Of a DNA stretch of 64,000 bases, positions 35,035 to 44,799 are shown piece by piece. Source of the stretch: Trachythela sp. YZ-2020 (lineage: Eukaryota; Cnidaria; Anthozoa; Malacalcyonacea; Clavulariidae); assembly GCA_016169945.1 (NCBI GenBank), contig JADLSH010000271.1, positions 980,691 to 1,044,690 of the forward strand, written 5' to 3'. Numbering within the stretch: position 1 is the stretch's first letter; each line of letters starts with the position of its first letter. A model generated the notes under the pieces. That model did not search any database. It was not told where the DNA came from and saw only the letters and a program-made list of their open reading frames with translations. The translations under genes were made by a program, and so were the position numbers.

Positions 35035-36669
35035 CTGTGTTATAATTGGTTTAATGGTGTTATAATTGGTGTTGTTAATGTTAGTTTGACTAGTTAACAA
35101 TATGGTTTTCTACGGGTTCTCCTGTGAGTATGTGTTATTGATGGCTCTCATTAATGGGCTTTTCAGGAACATTATAATTCATATGAAAATACTATAATAT
35201 TATATAGTGTAATTAAAGCAAAAAATTAAGCTAAAATTAAGGTAAGTAATAAATTATAATTACTGTATCTAAAGTGTTTTTATGCAATTTACATCTTAGT
35301 TCTGTCTCATGTTTTGAACAGACAATCTACTATTCTACTATATGTATAATATTACTACTGTATATACAATTTTTAAAAGTGTGTTATTTTGTAATATAAA
35401 AATACTGCGGTATTAAACATTGCAACCAACTGTGTATAGTTGTCAATTTATTGTGTCAAAATTTGTCAAGAACTATAACAGTATAACTGCATTTATTATA
35501 TTCATTTTGAAATCAATGGAATTTCTTGCAATCTGATTGGTCAAAAATAGTGCCAAAACTGAACACAAAGCTGTCAAAAGCACAAGGTATTAAAATATGG
35601 AATGATCAATTGTAGTGTCAATGTTTGAACGCACAAAATCACAAGAAACGTTTATCAATTTACATGTAAAGTCTACGATATCTTTACACTTACTTTTTCG
35701 GTCTTTATTTCTAGAAATTCTCTCACATAATCACATTTTGCTTGTTCATACTGAGTCAATTTGTCAAATTACAATTCATGTTGTTGCTATGCTACGGAAT
35801 TTCAGGGAGTATCATGGGTGTGTAAATTGTAAACAAAGACTAATAAAATACTGCTTCCGGTTTAAAAAAATATTTAGATTTCAAAATGAAGATAATAAAG
35901 TCGAAATTGAAATTCGTGTCGTGCAATTTTGGTCTGAAATCAAACTTGTGATTACAAATCGCACTCCTGCTTCGCGGTTGAATGAACTTAGTCCTGCTAT
36001 TAATGCCAAATCATACGAGTGATTACAAAATCAACCGACCGCGTAGCATAGACCATTATGTATTCAAGGTCTATGTTCGGTCTTGAATGTATATATTCCG
36101 CTTGAAAATTTCTGATCTTGTCTAAAAGTACACGAGTGACCATGAGTGACCGGGTAGGGGTAGGGGATTACCCGGTTACTCGTGTGTACTTTTAGACAAT
36201 ATCAAAATTTCCACCTACACATACCTTAAACTTTAAGTTACCTTGAGCGAGATGTCAAAAATTGCATTTAATTTATACTAACTAGTAGCTGTTTATATGA
36301 GGCAGGCAGACTCGCTAATTTTTCCCAGAAACATAATACACTTAATATATGGAGAGCTACTAACTTAAATCTCTCTTAGCATTAATTGTGTTAATTCGTC
36401 TGTAACATGGGTTGGTTTTTTTAGATAAACAAAACCTAGCTGAGCGGCGCTGGGCACTATTACACATATTTATGCAATAAATAGCCCAGCCAGCCTCATA
36501 CAAAAATAGTAACCTGTTAAACCAGACAACCCAAACTCATATAAACAGCGACTATAAACAGTATACTAAACTGCACAATGTTCAATATATCAAGTGTTGC
36601 TTGAGCCAGCCACTATGAACCAGCAAAATCTGTATAGATAGATTTACTTAAATTTTGTGCAAAATACAT
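35035..36669. other. Intergenic region between the two convergent genes
   Basis: AT-rich, with AATAAA-like signals after the plus-strand stop. A 135-codon frame at 35615-36022 (SMFERTKSQETF... LNELSPAINAKSYE) is also open in copy B (61848-62252), but it has no recognisable family. It begins just after GCAATCTGATTGGTC and ends in CGAGTGATTAC, wording that I associate with short dispersed repeats in cnidarian-like genomes, so it may be a MITE insertion. A strong hairpin follows at 36116-36199. Confidence 0.5.
36116..36199. repeat. Long hairpin between the convergent genes
   Basis: TTGTCTAAAAGTACACGAGT pairs with ACTCGTGTGTACTTTTAGAC and continues through GACCGGGTA and TACCCGGTT around a short G-rich loop. 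It recurs in copy B at 62346-62430, where the arm is slightly different (TACACACGAGTGACC). It could be a MITE or a 3'-end structure shared by the two convergent genes. Confidence 0.7.
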
Positions 36670-37373
36670 TTACAGAATTTGTTGGTTCATAAGTGCCTGC
36701 AAGCATGCATCTACAACAAAATCTTCAGCAGTATAACGCTGAACATAAAATGTAACAGTTAGAAGTTCCTTGACAGTGTTGTAATCTAAGGAAAGTGGAG
36801 TCGAGCTGGTAACGACTACAACACTTTTGCCATTGTAGACAGACACCAGGCCTTTCATAATAGTGTCCTTTGTGGGTACTTTCTTGAAGTGCCGGTAGCC
36901 AAGATAGCTCTCCCACCAAACCTTGCGGGACAAAAAAGCTTCGACGCGCTGTCCATTTCCGTCAAAGTCACATAATGCTTCGAGCCAAGTTTATTGGACT
37001 GCATATCGCCACCATATCCTCGTACAAGCGTCAAAATATGGCGATATGCAGCCCATGGTATGAACATAGTAATGGGATTCATTAATCCCGTGGCTTTTGA
37101 CCTGGAAAGTTTATTTTTCATTCCCATACCAATCTGCTTCAGGTATGAGTCAACAAGTGGCCCAGCCATCTCAAGTTTGTTTCCCACAACTTCTTCAAGC
37201 AAACCATCCATGTTTCCCATGCCATAGTTTGGTTTACGTTTCGCTGCCCTCACATTCCGAATCCATTCTGCTTCGACAGAAAATTTCATTTCGACGACAG
37301 ACGAATTCCAAAAATTAGTCCCTCGATCCGTGTCACTCCCAGACGATTTAAAATCCAAAGTCGAAGCAGTCAT
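36670..37373 (-). CDS. Second gene of the two-gene element, ~234 aa, unknown (copy A)
   Basis: The minus-strand frame starts MTASTLDFKSSGSDTDRGTN at 37373 and ends ACLQALMNQQIL at 36670. One C is missing near 36911 compared with copy B (CTCCCACC against CTCCCCACC), which breaks it into two overlapping frames. With that base counted, the length is 705 bp, a multiple of three. The protein is basic, with no signal peptide; LMNPITMFIPWAAYRHILTL is its most hydrophobic stretch. I do not recognise a family. Its position inside the same TIRs, convergent with the large gene, suggests an accessory protein of the element. The start codon lies about 180 bp from the right TIR. Confidence 0.6.
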
Positions 37374-37560
37374 TATTTCAAAATTATAGTATTTATATCT
37401 TTATATCTCAATTTATACTCGATCAAGCGTGAATCTTTTTAGATTTGGATAAGAGCATATGATTACAGATAAGATGAAGTTACATTATTTTTAGAAATCC
37501 CACTGACAATGTGAGCCCGCGTTAATGGTAGTATTTCGAGGCAAACTGACCATCGTGGCA

Positions 37561-38113
37561 CTGGTCAATACCTCCCGCCCGAATCCATACTTAACTTATC
37601 CCTGTATGTTCAAACAGAGTGTGCACGATATTTTCATTCTTACTTCATGATGGTGCTACTACATATCTCACGGAGAGCCGTTGACCTTTTAGATTCCTAG
37701 CAAACCCTAGGAAACACCAGTTTTTTTCAGGGTTTTTTTTATAATTGTTCCGACTGATCTTTCCTAGCAAAACAAAAGCAGTTAAATGCCACATTGACAT
37801 TTTTCTTTCAAACAATCAAACCACTACCGAGCTCCTATGGACACCATTGAGATGGGGGGATTCATACTGACTGGTGTGTGAGGATTTATTCACCAAACAC
37901 ATTGCACAATACATTGCAAAGTCACATTAGGTCTCCTTTATTAATAGATCTTGAGATGCATATATAAATAACATTTTTTTAAATACAAATAACATATTTT
38001 TTTTTAATATTTTTTAAATACACTTTCCTAACAACATTTTATAAATAGTGTAAATTTACATAAGTATACCTGCATAATATCATTCATTAAGTTAACAAGG
38101 TATATGTACAACA
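37561..38113. other. Noncoding flank after the two-gene element
   Basis: AT-rich, with T and A runs around 37970-38030. I see no gene, terminal repeat or RNA. Copy B covers only its first ~220 bases before the window ends. Confidence 0.6.
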
Positions 38114-38471
38114 TCATTTTTTAAAATACCTGTGCAATCTTGCACAGACCTTTCTCTTTTCAATGCTTTCTTTGATAGATTTAATAATCTTAGAAGAACA
38201 TATTTTACATTCATCCATTAACACATCTTTAGAAAGGCCACAGTTACATCGTAAAGGCACATACTTAAATTTGGTCTTAGAGTAAGTGTCAATGTATGGG
38301 TTTTGTGCTCTCAACCACAAATTTGCTGCCATTTGTTCTGATGTGTGGTATTTTTAGCATATTCCCCAACTGTTGTGTTTTGCCCCCCGGCCTGGCATGT
38401 TGTTTAAACCTAAGCCTGTTTTGAACTTTTCAAACAAATTCTTAGCATGCACTGGTACAATATTATATCTT
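38114..38471 (-). pseudogene. Decayed ORF with CNCG/CKIC motif, unknown family
   Basis: The 72-codon frame begins MAANLWLRAQNPYIDTYSKT and has PLRCNCG and ECKICSSK, a possible C-x-C...C-x2-C metal site. The frame stays readable upstream across one stop (TAA at about 38352-38354) to 38471, with text such as VPVHAKNLFEKF. There it meets the palindromic repeat at 38472-38603, so an older gene was interrupted by that repeat. I do not recognise the protein. It lies outside the two-gene element's TIR and might be related to the compact ORFs at 39836-40650. Confidence 0.4.
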
Positions 38472-38603
38472 ATTGGATTCTTCTGAGCCCAATATGGCAA
38501 AATATTGAGTCGAGACTTCAATATTGGGCGAGACCGAAGGTCGTGCCCAATATTGCAAATCGAGACTTAATATTTTGCCATATTGGGCTCAGAAGAATCC
38601 AAT
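38472..38603. repeat. Palindromic MITE-like repeat, 132 bp
   Basis: The left arm ATTGGATTCTTCTGAGCCCA runs on through ATATGGCAAAATATT and is matched in inverse at 38569-38603. An inner palindrome, CAATATTGGGC / GCCCAATATTG, lies at 38519-38555 around GAGACCGAAGGTCG. The whole folds into a long hairpin. It splits the decayed ORF on its left side. Confidence 0.85.
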
Positions 38604-39835
38604 AGGAGTTTCATTATATCGAACAAAACATTTATAACACAAGAACACGTTGTAAACGGGAGTAATGCAACAACAATGCGATAAAACCAGAGCGAAAACT
38701 TGTGTGGCGCTTCGGCCGCGAATTTGCTTAAATTACGAAAACAAAAAGTAAATAAACTAGTTTTATAGAAAGCAAAAGTGCACCTTAATAATACTAACTA
38801 TCTTTCTGTCTATTAAAGACGATTTGACATAATTTCAATCAGAAAAAGAACTCATATACTGACCCTTCGACCTGTTGTAAACAAATGAATTTCAAACACA
38901 TGTTTCCCCGCGCTTTACTTTTAATTTTAAAAACAAAACTGATAAAAGAAACGACTGCAATTTTCCAAATCCTTTTCTTTACATTACTTTGGCCTGCCGT
39001 TTGTTTTGTGTTTAAAATTAACAAAACATGTTAAAAGGTGAGTTAAACAGGGAATGAGCTACTGTTCTACATGCTCCTGTCCTACATCGTAAAAATTCAG
39101 TGGCGAAGCCAGCGGTCTTGTAGGTCATGCAGTGCATGACTAAAACTTTCCCCCAAAATGTTTAAAAATCAGTTCAGTAAAATTGTGTAAAATAGAATTA
39201 CGCTTTGTCTTTGCCTTTCTACGTTCAGCTGCTTTATGCTATATTTTTTGACATAAATCAATGGTCTTTACGCGATATTTTCGCTGAATATTCTCGTATG
39301 TTTTTTATTTCGGCTTTGTTGCCCTGGCAACTGAGTAGGGCATGCATATTTTCACATACATGACCGGTTGCGTAATACGAGTGGAAAACGAGTGCGTGGA
39401 ATTGCTGGGTGGTTACCCGCTGCGTGTTTTGGTCATGCATTTTCAGAATTGCATGACTAGCTAATATTATTTTATATTACGTTTCTTGTTTTCTGATTGG
39501 CTTACGATGTTTCCGCACGCGCAATGCGGTTGGTTTTGACGCTACGGTAGTAGTAATGTAACGCACTCTGGGGCACTCTCCAAATTTCAATACGTCATTA
39601 TTTTCAAAATCCAAAATGGCGGCATTTTCCACAGCTCGCCTAGCGGCTCGCAACTTTTAAAATATGTTTTTAAAATATGTTTTTTAAAATATGTTTTTAA
39701 AATATTTTAAAAACACTTTTCCCAAAATCCCAAATTCCCAAAATTTTCAAAAACACTTTTCTACGGGTCACAAATATGTTTGGTTTGGAATCAAAAATTT
39801 TACTTAGTCTTAAATAAGATTAAGTAAAAATAAAC
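38604..39835. other. Noncoding, with a solo hAT-like end
   Basis: No credible gene. CAGTGGCGAAGCCAGC at 39098-39113 has the form of a hAT left terminus, but no partner end is seen. Repeats of AAAATATGTTTTTAAAATA lie at 39658-39710. The 60-codon minus-strand frames at 38839-39024 and 39258-39440 have no support. Confidence 0.5.
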
Positions 39836-40363
39836 ATGGAAATTAATAGATGTGTGTACATAATTGACGATATGGTTGCTAACAGAAAAATTTTAAGTTG
39901 TCGTAACTTTATTTCTAAAATTAAAGGCACTAATAAGTTTAAACTTAGACATAAAATAATAGAAAAAATATTGGTGATGGTACAAGTTGTTAACAATCAC
40001 CACAACCCGTTAGCGCTAACATATGCGCTAAGATGTTTGTGGGTTGGGCTATTACACGAATCTGTGATCAAACCTTTAGAAAAAAGCTTGTGGACTTGTA
40101 TAATTAATATAAATGCTGTTCCTTCCCCGCGAGTAAAACCTAAATTTTGTTTAATTAATAAAAAATATAGTAATGATATTCTCAAGTATTTTAAAAATCA
40201 TGGCCAACAAAGATTTGGTATAGTATATGTACAAGCAGGTTATATTATTTTTAGTTGTTATTCTAAACAGTTTGGATATTATAATAATACTTCTAAAAAA
40301 TCATGGAGACAGAATATGAAAAACTTACAACAAGACTGGCGTTATGGAATTATTGGAATGTAA
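39836..40363 (+). CDS. AT-rich 175-aa ORF, unknown, possibly of viral or element origin
   Basis: An uninterrupted frame starting MEINRCVYIIDDMVANRKIL and ending QQDWRYGIIGM, preceded by an A-rich leader (AAAAATAAACATGG). It is strongly AT-biased in codon use and has no intron. A second frame follows after 94 bp in the same direction. The compact arrangement differs from everything else in the window and would suit a fragment of a DNA virus or a self-replicating element. I recognise no family, and nothing here identifies a virus. The segment lies at the very end of copy A. Confidence 0.5.
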   Translation: MEINRCVYIIDDMVANRKILSCRNFISKIKGTNKFKLRHKIIEKILVMVQVVNNHHNPLALTYALRCLWVGLLHESVIKPLEKSLWTCIININAVPSPRVKPKFCLINKKYSNDILKYFKNHGQQRFGIVYVQAGYIIFSCYSKQFGYYNNTSKKSWRQNMKNLQQDWRYGIIGM

Positions 40364-40457
40364 ATAAATGTTTAGCCACAATAAGAAAAATTGTGTATGG
40401 ATAAAAAATATTATGGACTGTTCAAACGAAAAACCATAATATTTTCTAATATAAAGT

Positions 40458-40658
40458 ATGGATATGGATAGCCTATGTAAAGAGTTGTTAGTATTAAAAA
40501 TTAACAAACAAAAACTACCGGCTTATAAATGCTGTGACAATCCAATATTTGATGACCACAATGCTGTGATATTTTGCGTTAATTGTGGAGAAGAAAGTGG
40601 AGAAAGAGTCCCATATAGAAGAGCTGGATACTCTGTTATAGGAATACTACCAATGTAA
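40458..40658 (+). CDS. Truncated ORF with zinc-ribbon-like motif
   Basis: The frame begins MDMDSLCKELLVLKINKQKL and contains YKCCDNPIFDD and AVIFCVNCGEE, a CC-x13-C-x2-CG spacing that resembles N-terminal zinc ribbons of transcription factors such as TFIIB, or late transcription factors of large DNA viruses. The frame is cut at 40650 by the junction with duplication copy B; its last codons come from the 3.6 kb repeat. It reads in the same direction as the 39836-40363 ORF, 94 bp downstream. The zinc-ribbon call rests on spacing only. Confidence 0.45.
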   Translation: MDMDSLCKELLVLKINKQKLPAYKCCDNPIFDDHNAVIFCVNCGEESGERVPYRRAGYSVIGILPM

Positions 40659-40855
40659 TTGTGCTAGCTTGGAGAAGCTCTGATTAGTTGCTATCATTTT
40701 CTGTTTTTATTGTATAATCATGTTTGACATGCATTGATTCACTTATTTTGGTAACTTGCAAATGCATGCATTAGAGCCTTAAATATAGCATTGATAACAA
40801 TAGGAATCTGATTGTTTGGTCCTCAGATTATTTTTCTTGGGAACCATATCATAAT

Positions 40856-41636
40856 TGAAAATTTAAAGCACGTTGAAAATCCAACTTCGCACGCGTGTAG
40901 GCATCTAAAACTACAACTTGTTTACACGATATAGGTCACTGCTATATATACAAAAAATCGCCTTTTTCTGGGCTATCTTTTTGGTATGAAGCATGAGAAT
41001 ATATCTTGATTATTGACTTCAGGCGTATCAAAAAAGTTTACCCCTACTACAACACAATTAGTACACACGATATATTTTCGTCGTTTGACCCGCGAAACAT
41101 ACATCGATTTTCGTGCACATTTCCTTGAGAACTACATACGTTTCATACATCTAAGATGCGTAGATCGAAAGCTCTGTTCAAGAGAAGCATTTTACGTACA
41201 GTTCATAGTTGTTTCAAGGTTGTAGATTCAATATTTACAAAGTTATACGGGCAAATAGATCGGTTGTATATCTCTTTAAACCGGTATCCGTTCTTTAGAG
41301 TCATGCGCTTGAAAGCTGAAAACATACAAAATTTGTAGTAATGTTTGAATGGAAATACACAAGCTATATAGACATATCATACATGAAAATAAAGCTCTCT
41401 TCGTGACGGGATAGCTATTGGTTATTTCAAGTTCGTAGTTCATTATTTATGAGGTATTCGCCCACAGGCAAAGTGTACTAAAATTCAACGGCACTAAACT
41501 TCTAAAAATTACATAATCCCGGGGAAACATACATCGATTTTCGTGCACATTTTCTTGAGAACTACACACGTTCTATGCATGTAAGATGCATAGATCGAAA
41601 CCTCTGATCAAGAGAAACATTTTACGTACAGTTTCG
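40856..41636. other. Copy B of the 1 kb insertion with direct repeats
   Basis: Matches 17748-18528 of copy A, including both ~110-bp direct repeats. It is interrupted by the LINE directly after GTTTCGTG and resumes at 44800 (ATATCATATGTAGATGG). The 14 bases CTTGTAGGTGTGAT of copy A are missing at the insertion point. Confidence 0.75.
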
Positions 41637-44600
41637 TGAAATCAAAACATTTTACGTACAATCAAAATCCTGCTGGAAATAATCACAACATCGGATGTCT
41701 CTACCTCAATGCACGTAGCTTGTCCAACAAGACGAGTGAATTCCAATCACTGGTAACTGATTTTGACATCATTGCTGTCACAGAAACATGGCTTAAGCCT
41801 GATATCGCGGACTGTGAACTTTTACCTGGGAATAATTTTATTGTCCATCGAAAGGACCGGGTTGACAGAATCGGTGGTGGGGTCATGCTAGCAATTCGGA
41901 ATAACATCCTTAACCTTCGTAGAATGGATCTTGAAAGTAACAACACTGAAATGTTGGCCTGCGAAATTCGCCCGGAGTCGAAAAAAAAGCTATTGTTTCT
42001 TGTTTTTTATAGGCCGCCAAATTCAGATCTCAACTACATCAAAGAATTTAAGAAAACACTCAATCTTGCTTCGAAATCAAAGTTTGATTCGTTAATCGTA
42101 TGTGGTGATTTCAACCTTCCCCATATCGATTGGTCTACCGGAGTAGCTACGAACAATGACTCAATTCATAATTACTTCACTAAAACAGTTAAAAACAATT
42201 ATTTATACCAGCTTGTTGACTTTCCAACTAGAATAAACAACACCTTGGACCTACTTCTTACCAATATTCCAGACAAAGTGCTGAATGTACAAGGATTTGA
42301 AGACATCATAAGTACTGATCACAAACTCGTAAGTTTTGATATTGATCTCAAGATTTGTAGAAAACCTAAGGTGATGCGCTCTGTCTACAAATTCAAAAAT
42401 GCTAATTGGCCAAGTCTAAAACAAGTTTTAACACATACCCCTTGGGATTTAAATTTTGTTTCTGACGATGTTAATGCATCACTTTCTAATTGGTGCGACC
42501 TGTTCATCTCAGCCGTCAATGACCACGTACCAAAATGTAAACCCCAAAATGTATATGATCATCCATGGATTGATAAAGAACTTTTGGCTGCCCTTAAGAA
42601 GAAAAACATCCAACGGAAAAAAATGCGAAAATCAAACTGCCCTGATGATCTTGATAAATTCAAGCTACTGCGACGTGAAACAAAAATTCTAATCGCAAAG
42701 AAAAAGAAAGACCATGCCAGTAAAATAAGTACATCCGTTTTGGAAAACCCTAAACGTTTTTGGTCATTCATAAAATCAACAACAAAGTCTAATCAAAGTC
42801 CAAAGTTTCTTAAAAACGGACAATCTTATACGACCGACAGTCGCGAAAAAGCCAATTTGTTGAATGATTTTTTCCATTCTGTTTTTAACCCCAGCGATAT
42901 AGATCCTCCTAGTTTGATCCCAACTCTGTCTCAACCACTAAATAATCAGCTCTCTGTAATCGAACTGAATGAAGAGGAGGTTTTTGCAGTAATTCATAAC
43001 TTAGATCCTAACAAGGCTAGTGGTCCAGATGGTATTCCAAGTAGATTGTTGAAAGAAGTTGCTAATGAAATCGCTCCTTCTCTGTGCAGATTGTTTAACC
43101 TTTCCCTCTCTCTTGGTGTGGTACCCAATGAATGGAAGTTTGCAAATATAACACCTGTTTTTAAAAAAGAAGATCCAACAATAAAATCAAACTACAGACC
43201 TATATCCCTGCTTTGTATTCTATCCAAAGTTCTAGAACGTTGCGTTTTTAATCACTGCTACCACCATCTTTCTCCCCTTTTATACCATCTTCAACACGGG
43301 TTTCTACGTGGGCGATCAACGACAACGCTGCTATTAGAAGTATACCATACCATCTTAGAATCTGTGGCATCAGGTAAAGAAGTTGATATCATCTTTCTTG
43401 ATTTGTCAAAAGCATTTGATAAGGTCCCACACAACCTACTTCTACTGAAACTCAGCAATTATGGTGTATCTGGATCTGTTCTCTCGTGGTTTAGCAACTA
43501 CCTCGCTGACAGACATCAAAGAGTTGCTCTTGATGGTATCTACTCTGACTGGCTCCCAATTACATCTGGTGTGCCACAAGGATCCATACTTGGCCCTCTC
43601 ATGTTTCTTGTTTATGTCAATGACGCTCCAAATTACATCCACTCACAATCAACAATTGCCCTTTTTGCCGATGACTCCAAACTGTACCAACCTATTGATC
43701 TTCCTGTTTCAAGAAACCATCTACAAAACGACCTTGACAGCCTGTATAAATGGAGTCTTGACTGGGCAATGGAGTTCAACACCTCTAAATGCCAGGTTCT
43801 TCAAATATCGAGAAAGAAAACAAAGAGTGAAGCACACTACAACCTAAATGGTAAACGGCTGAATAGTGTTCCATTTCTCACAGATCTTGGTGTCACTGTG
43901 TCCAATGATCTTTCTTGGGTGAGACACATAGAAGTGATGGTGGCCAAGGCAAACAAAACACTGGGACTTATCAAGAGAGTCTGTAAGGAGTTAACTGATC
44001 AAAGAATCAGGAAATTACTATACTGCGCTCTTGTCAGGCCCAGACTGGAGTACGCCAGCAATCTATGGTCACCTTACACCAAGAAACATCAATCAATTGT
44101 TGAAAATGTCCAACGGAGAGCAACAAAGTTCATACTTAATTACCCAGATCAACAATCATATGCAGATAGACTAGTCAAGATTAACATTCTCCCACTTGAA
44201 TTCAGAAGAGAAGTCGCTGATTTAATCCTACTCTATAAATCTAGAAACGGATTAATTACAACAGATGTGGACAATTTTATAACTACTTTTGAACCCGGAT
44301 ATAAATCCCGACATTATGATGCTAACAACTACAACATTTTAGTTAAACACAAACAGGACTATTTTAAAAACTCATTTTTTATTAGATCAGTGGAACTATG
44401 GAACACTCTACCTTCTCATCTCAAAGCCACTCGTTCGCTTCCTATTTTCAAGTCAAAACTATCTAACATGTATTTGTCGAAACTGTCAAAGTACACGCCT
44501 CCAGGCGCAACTTAAGTCCTAAATATGCATATAAGTAATATTAAATTATTAATTATTAATATTAAATATGCAATTAAATGTATGTTATGTATATATACTA

Positions 44601-44799
44601 TTAATGTCGTTATTAGGGGTTAGGTGTCAATTGGGACGAAAGTTCTGTTCCTTTCTCCTGTCACAACTATATATGTTTGTTTCTATGTTGTCGTTGTTAA
44701 TGTTATCTAAGTATTTTATATATATATATATATATTTTAAAAATACTTTATATGTAAATTGTGACAAATTTAAATAAATAAATAAAAAAATAAATAAAT
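41637..44799 (+). mobile_element. Recent CR1/L2-type LINE insertion, 5' truncated, only in copy B
   Basis: Copy A at 18529-18543 is the empty site. The element holds one long open frame with endonuclease and reverse transcriptase, then a ~280-bp 3' UTR with a (TA)n run near 44720, and ends in an (AAAT)n-type tail (44770-44799). No target duplication is seen; instead, 14 bp of target are missing. The 5' junction contains a second copy of AAACATTTTACGTACA from the adjacent target. The empty site and the uninterrupted frame indicate a recent insertion. CR1/L2-like is inferred from motif style and simple-repeat tail; the exact clade is open. Confidence 0.9.
41639..44515 (+). CDS. LINE ORF2: AP endonuclease plus reverse transcriptase
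   Basis: About 959 codons without a stop. The endonuclease domain comes first: LYLNARSLSNK, AVTETWLK (Glu near codon 50), RIGGGVMLAI, LVFYRPPNSD, VCGDFNLPHIDW and ISTDHKLVSFD. The reverse transcriptase follows: LDPNKASGPDGIPSRLLK, NYRPISLLCILSK, IIFLDLSKAFDKVPHN (Asp near 589), GVPQGSILGPLMFLVYVND and the catalytic FADD box near 677-680. The C-terminal part has LEYASNLWSPY and VELWNTLPSHL, usual in CR1/L2/Jockey-group proteins. The enzyme nicks target DNA and copies its own RNA there. No ATG lies before the endonuclease; the frame opens at the 5' junction, so the N-terminus is lost. Confidence 0.93.
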   Translation, partial: KSKHFTYNQNPAGNNHNIGCLYLNARSLSNKTSEFQSLVTDFDIIAVTETWLKPDIADCELLPGNNFIVHRKDRVDRIGGGVMLAIRNNILNLRRMDLESNNTEMLACEIRPESKKKLLFLVFYRPPNSDLNYIKEFKKTLNLASKSKFDSLIVCGDFNLPHIDWSTGVATNNDSIHNYFTKTVKNNYLYQLVDFPTRINNTLDLLLTNIPDKVLNVQGFEDIISTDHKLVSFDIDLKICRKPKVMRSVYKFKNANWPSLKQVLTHTPWDLNFVSDDVNASLSNWCDLFISAVNDHVPKCKPQNVYDHPWIDKELLAALKKKNIQRKKMRKSNCPDDLDKFKLLRRETKILIAKKKKDHASKISTSVLENPKRFWSFIKSTTKSNQSPKFLKNGQSYTTDSREKANLLNDFFHSVFNPSDIDPPSLIPTLSQPLNNQLSVIELNEEEVFAVIHNLDPNKASGPDGIPSRLLKEVANEIAPSLCRLFNLSLSLGVVPNEWKFANITPVFKKEDPTIKSNYRPISLLCILSKVLERCVFNHCYHHLSPLLYHLQHGFLRGRSTTTLLLEVYHTILESVASGKEVDIIFLDLSKAFDKVPHNLLLLKLSNYGVSGSVLSWFSNYLADRHQRVALDGIYSDWLPITSGVPQGSILGPLMFLVYVNDAPNYIHSQSTIALFADDSKLYQPIDLPVSRNHLQNDLDSLYKWSLDWAMEFNTSKCQVLQISRKKTKSEAHYNLNGKRLNSVPFLTDLGVTVSNDLSWVRHIEVMVAKANKTLGLIKRVCKELTDQRIRKLLYCALVRPRLEYASNLWSPYTKKHQSIVENVQRRATKFILNYPDQQSYADRLVKINILPLEFRREVADLILLYKSRNGLITTDVDNFITTFEPGYKSRHYDANNYNILVKHKQDYFKNSFFIRSVELWNTLPSHLKATRSLPIFKSKLSNMYLSKLSKYTPPGAT

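Larger units (their letters stand above)
31151..37557. mobile_element. Two-gene TIR element, ~6.4 kb, family unknown (copy A)
   Basis: The left end CACGATGGTCAGTTTG followed by TCTCGAAATACT (31151-31178) is matched in inverse at 37529-37557 (AGTATTTCGAGGCAAACTGA then CCATCGTG), with one mismatch in about 28 bp. GCA occurs on both sides (31148-31150 and 37558-37560), a possible 3-bp target duplication. Inside are a plus-strand three-exon gene (31658-35034) and a convergent minus-strand gene (36670-37373). A perfect GTCACGTGAC palindrome lies at 31206-31215. Two genes, TIRs and a short duplication recall Harbinger, CMC or Academ elements, but neither protein matches those that I can recall. Confidence 0.72.
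17543..40650. repeat. Segmental tandem duplication, copy A (23,108 bp)
   Basis: From CAATGTAATTGTGCTAGC at 17543 the sequence recurs at 40651 and stays collinear to the end of the window, apart from a LINE inserted in copy B and many small indels. Copy A therefore spans 17543-40650 if the copies abut. The breakpoint joins the AT-rich ORF at 40458-40650 to the middle of a 3.6 kb repeat unit, with only a few bases of similarity (CTAC beside CTACAATG and CTACCAATG). A true tandem duplication and a haplotype placed twice during assembly would both look like this. Confidence 0.85.

Noticed and set aside
41636..41638. GTG as the start codon of the LINE frame
   Set aside because: GTG starts are not expected in an animal LINE; the codon comes from the target DNA at the junction, so the frame is simply open at a 5' truncation.
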